Below are positions 7,666-15,429 of a stretch of 64,000 bases of DNA, one piece after another. The stretch spans positions 1 through 64,000 of the forward strand of contig CAZOPF010000003.1 of the NCBI GenBank assembly GCA_964581605.1. The letters are read 5' to 3'. The stretch comes from CAADGU01 sp964581605 (lineage in GTDB: Bacteria; Chloroflexota; Anaerolineae; Promineifilales; Promineifilaceae). Below the pieces are notes generated by a model. It did not search any database. It had not been told where the DNA came from and saw only the letters and a list, made by a program, of their open reading frames with translations. Every line of letters begins with the position of its first letter. The first letter of the stretch is position 1. A program made the position numbers and the translations under genes.

Positions 7666-8617
7666 CCATTTTCGCCTTAATCTCAGCGATCAGCGCGGGC
7701 AGGATTTCGTGTAAATCGCCAATGACGGCGTAATCGGCTTTGGTGACCATGGGCGCGTCGGGGTCGGTGTTGATCGCCAGGATGTGCTTCGAGCCTTTGC
7801 AGCCCACCCAATGCTGGATCGCGCCGCTGATGCCACAGGCGATGTACAGGTCGGGGGCCACTCGTGTGCCCGTCTGCCCTACTTGCTGCGTATGCGGCCG
7901 CCAGCCTAAATTCGTAGCCACCCGCGACCCACCCACCGCCCCGCCGAGCAAATCGGCCAGCTCTTCCAACACGGCAAACCCCTCGGCACTGCCGACACCC
8001 CGCCCGCCACTCACCACCACGCGGGCATCAGCCAGGGAGACTTTGCCACTTGTGGGTTGCTCACGGCCGTACACCCGCACCCGTAAATCCTCAGCCGACA
8101 ATTCCGGCGTAAACGGCCGTACCGCCACCATCCCCCCTTCAACCACCTCTGCCTGAATAACCAGCGGCGCAACCGTCATCAGCCTGGGGTTGTCCTTCAG
8201 CCACGCCTCTTCCAGCAAACTGCCACCCCATCGCTGCCGGGTTATGTGGTAATCGTCACCGGGAATCACGGCCGTACAATTTGCCACCATCGCCACCCCC
8301 AACTTTGCCCCCACATACGCCATCACCTCGTTGCCCCGCTCTGTGCCTGCTGCAAGCACGGCCGTTGGCCTTTCCGCCGCAATCAACTGGACAATACACT
8401 CTGCCCAGGCTGCCGGGGCATAATCGGTCAGGTCGGGGTGTTGGGCACTATGTACGGCCGTGACCCCATACGCCCCCAATCCATCCGTTTCTGCACCAAC
8501 CACAACAGCGTGAAGAGGCACGGCCGTTTCCTCTGCCAACCGCCGCGCCAACGTCAGCATCTCCAACGAATGCGAGCTTAGCTTGCCACCATCCTGTTCC
8601 ACAAATCCCAAAATCAT
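7655..8617 (-). CDS. etfA: Electron transfer flavoprotein subunit alpha
   Basis: 320 residues, normal for EtfA. The C-terminal FAD domain is clear: SGGRGVGS, SRVATNLGW, QVGQTGTRVAPDLYIACGISGAIQH, and ADYAVIGDLHEILP. With EtfB it takes electrons from flavin dehydrogenases and passes them to ETF:quinone oxidoreductase or another acceptor. It sits behind etfB and a dimethylglycine/sarcosine-dehydrogenase-like gene on the same strand, so its dedicated donor is probably that enzyme. A second possible donor is the acyl-CoA dehydrogenase at 25398. Confidence 0.95.
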   Translation of the reverse strand: MILGFVEQDGGKLSSHSLEMLTLARRLAEETAVPLHAVVVGAETDGLGAYGVTAVHSAQHPDLTDYAPAAWAECIVQLIAAERPTAVLAAGTERGNEVMAYVGAKLGVAMVANCTAVIPGDDYHITRQRWGGSLLEEAWLKDNPRLMTVAPLVIQAEVVEGGMVAVRPFTPELSAEDLRVRVYGREQPTSGKVSLADARVVVSGGRGVGSAEGFAVLEELADLLGGAVGGSRVATNLGWRPHTQQVGQTGTRVAPDLYIACGISGAIQHWVGCKGSKHILAINTDPDAPMVTKADYAVIGDLHEILPALIAEIKAKMERG

Positions 8618-8636
8618 GTTTCAACCCCGAAGAATG

Positions 8637-8726
8637 GATACGCGGATGACACGGATTCGGCGGATGAACACGGATTTCTCTTTTTATCCGTGAAAATCCG
8701 TCCCATCCGTTAAATCCGTGTATCTA
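8637..8726. repeat. Stutter palindrome, CGGATT family, copy 2
   Basis: Between etfB and etfA. The left half reads GCGGATGACACGGATTCGGC, the right half ATCCGTGAAAATCCGTCCC and similar, again mutually complementary. Confidence 0.7.
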
Positions 8727-9473
8727 TATCAACCGTAACTCCTGCAAAATCTCCACGATGCGCGGCACGGCCGTTACCCCATGCCCTAAAATCTGACCCG
8801 TCTTGCCCTGCTCCGGCGGCGTCGCCAGTCGGATCATTTCCAATCCGCCACCGTTCCAGACCGGTTCAATCTGTTCCAGCGGTTTCTTCTTCGCCCGCAA
8901 ACGGCCAGGTACCGACGGATAACGGGGCAAATTCAGCCCTTCCTTGACGGTGAGTACGGCCGGTAAAGGCAGTTCGTACATCTCCCAACCGCCGCCAGAT
9001 TCACGCCGGGCGACCAGCGTGTCGCCGCGCATTTCAATCGCTTTGACGCCGGTGATGCACGGCCGTGCCAACACCACCGCCACCCGTATGCCCACCTGAT
9101 AATCCCCCGTATCCGCCGCTTCATTGCCAAACAGCAGCAAGTCATACGCCTCCGCCCGCGCCACTTCAATAATGGCATTAGCAGTGGCGATAGGATCCCA
9201 CTCTGAGCCATCCGTCAACAAATGAATCGCCCGATCCGCCCCCACTGCCAGCGCATCGCGCAGTTGTTCCGTCGCCGCCTCTGGCCCCAACGTCAACACC
9301 GTCACGCTGCCACCAAATCGCTCCACCAGCCGCACCGCCTCCTCCACTGCACACTCCTCATGCGGACTGATAGTGAACCCCAAATTGCGCGTCTCAATCC
9401 CCCGCGCATCGGCCGTCAGCGTAATCCGCGCTCCGGTAGCCGGGACTCTTTTGATGCAAACAAGAATGTTCAT
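8724..9473 (-). CDS. etfB: Electron transfer flavoprotein subunit beta
   Basis: 249-residue EtfB with the family's opening (MNILVCIKRVPATG), the NPHE-like SPHEECAVEEAVRL segment, the nucleotide-binding GNEAADTGDYQVG, and the C-terminal VKEGLNLPRYPSVPGRLRAKKKP loop region that embraces AMP and docks partner dehydrogenases. It precedes etfA on the same strand with a 106-base gap occupied by a stutter palindrome. ATG at 9473. Confidence 0.95.
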   Translation of the reverse strand: MNILVCIKRVPATGARITLTADARGIETRNLGFTISPHEECAVEEAVRLVERFGGSVTVLTLGPEAATEQLRDALAVGADRAIHLLTDGSEWDPIATANAIIEVARAEAYDLLLFGNEAADTGDYQVGIRVAVVLARPCITGVKAIEMRGDTLVARRESGGGWEMYELPLPAVLTVKEGLNLPRYPSVPGRLRAKKKPLEQIEPVWNGGGLEMIRLATPPEQGKTGQILGHGVTAVPRIVEILQELRLI

Positions 9474-9483
9474 GCTTGTCTCA

Positions 9484-9559
9484 AGTGAGCAGTAAGCAGT
9501 CAGCAGTGAGCAGTTTCTGGTGCGCCAGACTGCTTACTGCTCACCGCCCACTGCTTACT
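9484..9559. repeat. Stutter palindrome, GAGCAGT family, copy 2
   Basis: Repeats of AGTGAGCAGTAAGCAGT face complementary CTGCTTACTGCTCAC words across a short centre. It separates the FAD/GcvT gene, whose stop it overlaps, from etfB. Confidence 0.75.
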
Positions 9560-12068
9560 TCTTCATCCGCTCATTCATCGGGTCAAACAACGGCGTACTC
9601 CCCACGGCCGCTACCGACACCGGATACCGTTCGGTCATGTATTCAACCACCAGGTTGGTACCCACCTGCGCATATTCCGGCGGCAGATAGGCCATCAGCA
9701 AATGTTTACCCAAAGAGGGGCCAGCACCCGCGCTGGTGACGTAGGAACGGCGGCCTTTGCGATCAATGATGCTATCGCCAGCGGAGGTGAGGATGGGTTC
9801 ACGGCCGTGCATGTACCGCTTCATCCCCGATTGGGACGTGTGATCCTCCACCGTCAACGTACACAAAATAGCCGCCGGTTCTTCTGCCCGCGCTTTGAGA
9901 TACGCCTCCTTGCCAATGAAATTGGCGCTTTTCACTTTGGGACGCGCCAGCCCCGCCTCCACCGGGTTATATTCCCCTTCCAACTCATGCCCCATCAGCC
10001 GGTATCCCTTTTCCAGCCGCGCCGACGTGCCATAGACGCCAATACCAACGGGAATGAGGCCATACGGCCGTCCCGCTTCCCACAACGTATCCCACAACTT
10101 CAGCCCATGCTCCATCGCCGTGTAAATCTCCCAACCCAACTCACCCACATACGAAATGCGCAACGCCCAGGCGGGGATACCGTTGATGAGGATGTTTCGG
10201 GTGGTGCTAAAGGGGAAACCTTCGTTAGAGAGATCGTCCGCTGTCACCGCTTGCAGCACAGTGCGGGCCTGCGGCCCCCACAGACCAACGGTACACAGGG
10301 CCGAGGTCATGTCGCTGAACACCACCGAACCATCATCGGGGAGATGCTGCTCAAACCACTTCTTGTCCCGCGCCCCATCGCCGCCGCCGTCCACAATGCG
10401 GAAGTTGCTTTGCCCGGTGCGCATGATGGTCAGGTCAGCCTTAAAACCGCCATGGGGATTGAGCAGGGGGGTGTACACGGCCGTGCCCACCGCCACATCC
10501 ATCTCATTCACCGTCATCTTCTGGATGTAGTCCAGCGCGCCAGGGCCGGAGACCTCAAAAATAGCAAACGCCGTCAAATCTACCATGCCCACCCGGTCAC
10601 GCATGGCTAAATGTTCAGCATTGATAATGGGGGACCACCAGCGGGCATCCCATTCATGCGGGCGCTGCTGGATACGGCCGTCATATTCGGCCAGTAAATG
10701 TTGGTTCGATTCATACCATTGCGGCCGTTCCCAACCGGCCGTTTCAAAAAAGACCGCGCCCAACTCCTTCTCGCGGAAATAAAACGGGCTGGTACGCACC
10801 TGCCGGTTGCTCGCCCACTGTTCACGCGGATGCACAATGCCGTAGGTCTTGTTATACGCTTCACTGGTGCGGGCGTGGATGTGGTGGGTGGTACGGGCAT
10901 AGGGGTAAAACCTTGCCACGTCCGAGGCATGAATATCAATCTCCGACGCCCCATGCGTCAGCAATTCCGCCGCTGCCCGCGCAAAACCGGGCGCTTCTTT
11001 AATCCAGATCGCCGCCACCGACCACAACCCGCGCACCTCCGTCTCGCCAATCAGCGGATTGCCGTCCGGCGTCAGCGAGAGCAGCCCGTTGATAGCATGG
11101 CGAATCCCGGCCCGTTCGTCGCCGATAATGTCCGGCATTAACTCCAATGCCTGCTCCAACTGCGGCTCAAAATCCTCCTGCGTAAAGGGCAGTTCCGTCG
11201 GCGATAGTTTGGATTGTTCGATAGAAGGAATATCATCCGGGTTCATCAAGATAGGGCGATGGGCATAGGAACCCACTTCCATGTCGCTGCCATTTTGTCG
11301 CTCATACATGAAGGTGTCCATGTCACGGATGATGGGGTAGGCAATCTCTCGCCCCGTCGCCGCAAAAATGGGGTGCGGCCCCACGCTGATCATCTGGTGG
11401 ACGGCCGGCGTTAATGGAATCGTCGCCCCGGCCATACGCGCAAGTCGCGGCGACCAGACGCCACAGGCAATGATGACCAGATTGGCCTGGATGCTGCCCT
11501 GGCTGGTGTGGACGGTGTGGATACGGCCGTCTGTCACCTGTAACCCCGTTACCTCCGCCCCTGGCACAACGGTCAACGCCCCCAACGCCAGCCCCTTCTC
11601 GCGCATCAACGTGCCCGCCCGCAGTGAATCTACCGTGCCCACACCCGGCGTGTAAAAGCCGCCCAAAATGATGTCGGTATTCACATACGGCACGAGTTCT
11701 TTCACCTCGGCTGGCGTCACCAGGTACGATTCCACCCCCCACGCCTTCGCCGAGGCCATACGCCGCCGCAGTTCTTCCATGCGTTCGGCCGTCCGCGCCA
11801 GTTCAATGCCGCCGCTCTCCGTAAAGACGCCCAACTCCTTATACTGGCGCATACTGTCCAGCGTAATCATGGTCATCTCTTTGGAATGATCCACCGGGAA
11901 GATAAAGTTGGAAGCGTGCCCCGTCGAGCCGCCAGGATTGGGAAACGGCCCTTTGTCCAATTGCACAATATCCTTCCAGCCACTCATCGCCAGATGCCCC
12001 ACCACGCTGTTCCCCACAATCCCCCCGCCGATGACCACGACATTTGCCTTTTCTGGTAAGTTGCTCAT
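9555..12068 (-). CDS. FAD-dependent oxidoreductase fused to GcvT domain (dimethylglycine/sarcosine dehydrogenase-like)
   Basis: 837 residues from the ATG at 12068, which has a good ribosome site (AGGAGTG); an upstream extension in frame is repeat-encoded and not believed. The N-terminal half is a DAO-fold flavoenzyme with dinucleotide motif VVVIGGGIVGNS and a histidine in GGSTGHASNF, where related enzymes attach FAD covalently. From about residue 440 comes an aminomethyltransferase (GcvT) domain. Known relatives oxidise N-methyl groups of dimethylglycine or sarcosine and give the one-carbon unit to tetrahydrofolate, passing electrons to ETF, which is encoded directly downstream. The exact substrate is inferred from the betaine transporter and MttB neighbours. 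Confidence 0.9.
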   Translation of the reverse strand: MSNLPEKANVVVIGGGIVGNSVVGHLAMSGWKDIVQLDKGPFPNPGGSTGHASNFIFPVDHSKEMTMITLDSMRQYKELGVFTESGGIELARTAERMEELRRRMASAKAWGVESYLVTPAEVKELVPYVNTDIILGGFYTPGVGTVDSLRAGTLMREKGLALGALTVVPGAEVTGLQVTDGRIHTVHTSQGSIQANLVIIACGVWSPRLARMAGATIPLTPAVHQMISVGPHPIFAATGREIAYPIIRDMDTFMYERQNGSDMEVGSYAHRPILMNPDDIPSIEQSKLSPTELPFTQEDFEPQLEQALELMPDIIGDERAGIRHAINGLLSLTPDGNPLIGETEVRGLWSVAAIWIKEAPGFARAAAELLTHGASEIDIHASDVARFYPYARTTHHIHARTSEAYNKTYGIVHPREQWASNRQVRTSPFYFREKELGAVFFETAGWERPQWYESNQHLLAEYDGRIQQRPHEWDARWWSPIINAEHLAMRDRVGMVDLTAFAIFEVSGPGALDYIQKMTVNEMDVAVGTAVYTPLLNPHGGFKADLTIMRTGQSNFRIVDGGGDGARDKKWFEQHLPDDGSVVFSDMTSALCTVGLWGPQARTVLQAVTADDLSNEGFPFSTTRNILINGIPAWALRISYVGELGWEIYTAMEHGLKLWDTLWEAGRPYGLIPVGIGVYGTSARLEKGYRLMGHELEGEYNPVEAGLARPKVKSANFIGKEAYLKARAEEPAAILCTLTVEDHTSQSGMKRYMHGREPILTSAGDSIIDRKGRRSYVTSAGAGPSLGKHLLMAYLPPEYAQVGTNLVVEYMTERYPVSVAAVGSTPLFDPMNERMKK

Positions 12069-12094
12069 ATTTTCACTCCTGGTTGTACGTAAAT

Positions 12095-12174
12095 AGTCAG
12101 CAGTGGGCAGTGGGCAGTTAGCAGTGAGAAGCACACTCTTTACTGCTTACCGCTCACCGCTTACTGCTCACTTC
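12095..12174. repeat. Stutter palindrome, GAGCAGT family, copy 3
   Basis: Variants of GTCAGCAGTGGGCAGT followed by complementary TACTGCTTACCGCTCACCGC words, in the gap between the MttB-family gene and the FAD/GcvT gene. Confidence 0.75.
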
Positions 12175-13681
12175 AATACTCTGGTTTGATCTCCGTTTTG
12201 CGCCGGGTCATAAATTCCTTCAGGGCTTCGTCTATCGCGGGATCGAGCGGCGGCGCTTCGTAGCTTTTCAGCAGCCGTTTCCATTCGGCATTGGCGCGTT
12301 GGTCGGCGGACTGTACCCCTTCTTCGTACCACTGCTCAAACGAGTTGTAATCAAACAGCGGCGCGCGGTAAAAGGCGTGGCGGAAATGGCGCAGGGTGTG
12401 ATCCGTGCCCAGGTGATGACCGCCCGGTGGTACCTCCCGAATCGCGTCCAGCGCTAGCCCTTCGTCCGATAAATCCAGCCCCTGCACCAGCTTGTGAAAG
12501 CCACCCAATAGCTGGCAGTCCAGGATAAACTTTTCATATCCGGCCGTCAGCCCATTTTCCAGCCAACCGGCGGCGTGTAACACAAAATTGACCCGCGCCA
12601 ATATCGTGGGCAACATCACCAGCACCGATTCGTAAGCCGCCTGCGCGTCCGGGATTTTGCTGCTGGCAAACATGCCCCCACTACGGAATGGCAGGTTGTA
12701 TCGCCGCGCCAACTGCGCGCTGGCATAAAGTGCCAACTGGCTCTCCGGCGATCCAAAAACGGGCGCGCCGCTCTGCAGATCAATGTTCGTCTGGAATGCG
12801 CCGTAGACAACCGGCGTGCCGGGGTTGATTAGCTGCGTCAGGGCGATACCCGCCAGCGCCTCGGCATTCAACTGCGCCACCGTCCCGGCAATGGAGACGG
12901 GGGCCATGGCCCCGGAGAGGATGAAGGGGGTAATGACCAACGCCTGCCGGGCGTGGGCATAGGCGATGAGCGCACCCAACATGCGGTCGTCCAACCGGCG
13001 CGGGCTGCTGATGTTGATGAGGGAGAGCAGGGCGGGATTCTGGCGCACGGCCGTGTCGCCCAAAACCATCTCGGCCATCCGCACACTGTCCTCAGCGTTG
13101 GCGCGGGAGGTGACAGAACCCATGAACGGCTTGTCGCTGTATTTGAGATGGCTGTATACCATGTCCAGGTGGCGGGTATGGGTGGGTTCATCGGTCGGTT
13201 CGACGATGGTGCCACCGGAATGGTGCAGGTAGGGGCTGAGGTAGGTGAGCTTGACAAAGTTTTGGAAGTCAACGAGTTTGGCTTCGCGGCGGCCCCGGTC
13301 TAAATCGTGGACAAAGGGTGGCCCATAAACAGGCGCAAAACAGAGATGTTGGCCGCCAATGAGGACGTTGTTGGCCGGGTTACGGGCAATCTGGGTGAAT
13401 TGGGCGGGCGCGTGGGCAATGGTCTCCATCACCTGCGCCGGGTCGAAAAAGGCGGTGTCCCCTTCTAGCCGGACGCGGTTCGCCCGCAAGACGGCCTGGG
13501 CTTCGGCGTCATAGAAATCTATGCCGATTTCAGAGAGGATGGTCATGGAAGCGTCGTGGATGGTTTGCAATCCTTCCTCGCTGAGGAGTTCGTAGGGGGG
13601 CAGGTGGTGGAGCGGCTGCGTGGCGTGGTGTACGGCCGTGTCCTCCCCCCGCTCTCTTGTTCTTCTCTCTCGCCTTCTCAT
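12173..13681 (-). CDS. Trimethylamine/betaine methyltransferase, MttB family, non-pyrrolysine
   Basis: 502 residues, the normal length for the MttB superfamily of corrinoid-dependent N-methyltransferases. The frame is open throughout with no internal TAG, so it is not a pyrrolysine enzyme. Characterised members of this kind include glycine betaine methyltransferase MtgB. The ATG has an excellent ribosome site (GGAGGCATT). It follows the GntR regulator gene and precedes the FAD/GcvT-ETF genes, suggesting betaine is demethylated first here and dimethylglycine next. No cognate corrinoid protein or corrinoid:folate methyltransferase is in the window. Substrate is inferred. Confidence 0.87.
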   Translation of the reverse strand: MRRRERRTRERGEDTAVHHATQPLHHLPPYELLSEEGLQTIHDASMTILSEIGIDFYDAEAQAVLRANRVRLEGDTAFFDPAQVMETIAHAPAQFTQIARNPANNVLIGGQHLCFAPVYGPPFVHDLDRGRREAKLVDFQNFVKLTYLSPYLHHSGGTIVEPTDEPTHTRHLDMVYSHLKYSDKPFMGSVTSRANAEDSVRMAEMVLGDTAVRQNPALLSLINISSPRRLDDRMLGALIAYAHARQALVITPFILSGAMAPVSIAGTVAQLNAEALAGIALTQLINPGTPVVYGAFQTNIDLQSGAPVFGSPESQLALYASAQLARRYNLPFRSGGMFASSKIPDAQAAYESVLVMLPTILARVNFVLHAAGWLENGLTAGYEKFILDCQLLGGFHKLVQGLDLSDEGLALDAIREVPPGGHHLGTDHTLRHFRHAFYRAPLFDYNSFEQWYEEGVQSADQRANAEWKRLLKSYEAPPLDPAIDEALKEFMTRRKTEIKPEY

Positions 13682-13696
13682 AATGCCTCCAAAATA

Positions 13697-13788
13697 GATA
13701 CACGGATTGGACGGATTAGACGGATGCTCACGGATTTTTCTATGACAACAAATCCGTGAAAATCCGTCATATCCGTGTCATCCGTGAT
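13697..13788. repeat. Stutter palindrome, CGGATT family, copy 3
   Basis: Left half ATACACGGATTGGACGGATT, right half AATCCGTCATATCCGTGTCA and similar. It lies between the regulator gene and the MttB-family gene. Confidence 0.7.
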
Positions 13789-14419
13789 CCCATTCTCCCC
13801 TCATAATCGCGCTCATCTCCGCCTGGAAGCTCTGGATATGCTGCTGCATCAGGCGGGCGGCTTCGTCGGCGTCGCCGTCGCGCAGGGCGGTGTAGATTTG
13901 TTGGTGTTCTTGTACGGCCGTGCGCATATCCCCAATGCGGTGCAAAAAAAACATCCACAGGCGCAGGCTGAGGGCGTAGCAGGTGGTGAGCATATCTTCC
14001 AGAAAATGGTTATCGGCCGCGGCATAAATGATGGCGTGACACGCCTCGTCAATCTGAATCAACTGCTGGCCGCTGGCACTATCCCAGGGGATGGAGTGGA
14101 GGACGGTTTCCATTTGCTGCCAGTGGGCGGCCGTGCCCCGCCGCGCCGCCAGCCGCACCGCCAACGCCTCCACCGTCAGCCGCAGCTCAAAAATCTGGTA
14201 CAGGTCGGTGACGCTGATCTCGCTGACAAACATGCCCCGCCGGGGCACAATCGTCACCAGCTTCTCCTGCTCCAACCGCTGCAACGCCTCACGAATCGGG
14301 GTACGGCCGAGCCGCAACTCCTCTTGCAGCGCCGCCTCATCAATCACCGCCCCCGGCTCTAATTCCAGGTAGACAATTTTGCGTTTGATACTGTGGTAGG
14401 CTTGTTGGGATAAAGACAT
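13778..14419 (-). CDS. GntR-family transcriptional regulator, FCD type
   Basis: Starting at the ATG of MSLSQQAYHSIKRK (14419) gives 213 residues. The N-terminal winged helix shows the GntR pattern (AYHSIKRKIVYLELEPGAVI, LGRTPIREALQRLEQEKLV), and the C-terminal all-helical FCD domain carries DEACHAIIYAAADN with ligand/metal residues. The longer in-frame GTG start at 14512 lies in a stutter repeat and is rejected. It is first in the betaine cluster on this strand and is the likely regulator, responding to a small carboxylic or amine metabolite. The C-terminal few residues overlap a repeat. Confidence 0.9.
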   Translation of the reverse strand: MSLSQQAYHSIKRKIVYLELEPGAVIDEAALQEELRLGRTPIREALQRLEQEKLVTIVPRRGMFVSEISVTDLYQIFELRLTVEALAVRLAARRGTAAHWQQMETVLHSIPWDSASGQQLIQIDEACHAIIYAAADNHFLEDMLTTCYALSLRLWMFFLHRIGDMRTAVQEHQQIYTALRDGDADEAARLMQQHIQSFQAEMSAIMRGEWDHG

Positions 14420-14424
14420 GGGTT

Positions 14425-14525
14425 TTGACGCAAAGGCGCGAAGGGGCAAAGGGGTTGAAGAAAGAAGAAGAAAAGAGTTTGTTTCTCTTTGCGCTCTTTG
14501 CTCCTTTGCCACTTTGCGTTGATAA
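14425..14525. repeat. Stutter palindrome, GGCGCAAAGG family
   Basis: GACGCAAAGGCGCGAAGGGGCAAAGG on the left faces TTTGCGCTCTTTGCTCCTTTGCC on the right. Related words occur at 21854-21878 and 40683-40744. It lies upstream of the GntR gene. Confidence 0.65.
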
Positions 14526-14718
14526 TGTCTGATATATTACAAATATATTGTTGATATGCCAAATTTTTGGGAAGATTGAACCACGGATTTGACGGATGGA
14601 ACGGATTGTCACGCAAGGGAGCAAAAGGCAACCTGGTCAGTATGGGCTTGCAGCTTGCCAGAGCCAACAAGGGTGATTAAACTGCCTGGTAAAATTAGAA
14701 GCACCAGGAGAATAGGCA

Positions 14719-14988
14719 ATGCAATTACATGAGCTTGTAGTCGAGATGAAGATATTGGAGCGGCGATTGGCTTCTTACGAGGAGAAGTACGGCATTCTGA
14801 GTGAGGATTTTTACAACGCGCTGATGAGTGGGCAGTTTGAGGAGTATGACGAATACGACGAAACACGCATAGACTTCAGCCGGTGGAAGGGTATTTATGA
14901 GACCTGGCAATGGTGCAAGGAACAGTACGATGCCCAGATTAAAGAGCAAGATATTGTTGAGTCTTTGCGTTTTCAGCCCGCATATTAG
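14719..14988 (+). CDS. Small acidic protein, probable antitoxin of a TumE-like pair
   Basis: 89 residues, helical and charged, with an acidic centre (FEEYDEYDETRIDF) and a WKGIYETWQWCKEQY segment. A family of such proteins is encoded directly before TumE/DUF6516-type toxins. The stop TAG abuts the ATG of the next gene with no gap, indicating coupled translation. Start ATG at 14719 follows a purine-rich stretch (ACCAGGAGAATAGGCA). Function as antitoxin is inferred from size, acidity and position. Confidence 0.65.
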   Translation: MQLHELVVEMKILERRLASYEEKYGILSEDFYNALMSGQFEEYDEYDETRIDFSRWKGIYETWQWCKEQYDAQIKEQDIVESLRFQPAY

Positions 14989-15417
14989 ATGGCCGATAAT
15001 CCTCTTCGTTCGCTCAACGCTTACAGCCAATTTGTAGCAGAGGCGCAAGAACGACCTTTCATAGAAAACTCGACCCTTGCCGTATGGTCAACCAGCCCCT
15101 ACACGGCCGTAGCCGAAGGCGAAGTTTTCTTCTTCAATGGTTTCCACTTGCGAATGCGAGAGGAAATATCTTTCGCCCGCCAATGCATTACGGCCTACGG
15201 CTACGAAGTTTACCGGGATGCCGAGCGTTTGTACTGGTATGATGACTTTCCCCACCCCAAGGATCCTACACTGGCTTCCACGCATCCTCACCACAAACAC
15301 GTACCGCCAAACATCAAACGTAATCGCATCCCTGCCCCTGGTCTTAGCTTTACCACTCCTAATTTGCCCCAAATCATTCAGGAAATTGAGGCTTTGATCG
15401 CCGCCTCAGATGTCTGA
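14989..15417 (+). CDS. TumE/DUF6516-like putative toxin
   Basis: 142-residue protein. The central segment with EVYRDAERLYWYDDFPHPKDP followed by the THPHHKHVPP motif resembles the TumE (formerly DUF6516) toxin family, whose members are encoded beside small helical antitoxins. The C-terminus LPQIIQEIEALI is a typical closing helix. It starts immediately after the stop of the preceding gene and ends 12 bases before abfD. One ACGGCCGT octamer lies in it (about 15102), so the pair may be long resident. Family placement is from memory of motifs. Confidence 0.6.
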   Translation: MADNPLRSLNAYSQFVAEAQERPFIENSTLAVWSTSPYTAVAEGEVFFFNGFHLRMREEISFARQCITAYGYEVYRDAERLYWYDDFPHPKDPTLASTHPHHKHVPPNIKRNRIPAPGLSFTTPNLPQIIQEIEALIAASDV

Positions 15418-15429
15418 CGGAGGAACCGC

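Noticed and set aside
12069..12134. Longer start for the FAD/GcvT protein
   Set aside because: The extra 22 residues come from a GAGCAGT repeat, while the ATG at 12068 has a good ribosome site.
12173..13681. Pyrrolysine codon in the MttB-family gene
   Set aside because: The frame is continuous without an internal TAG, so pyrrolysine is not needed.
14420..14512. Longer GntR start at GTG 14512
   Set aside because: The added residues are coded by a GGCGCAAAGG stutter repeat with no family similarity.
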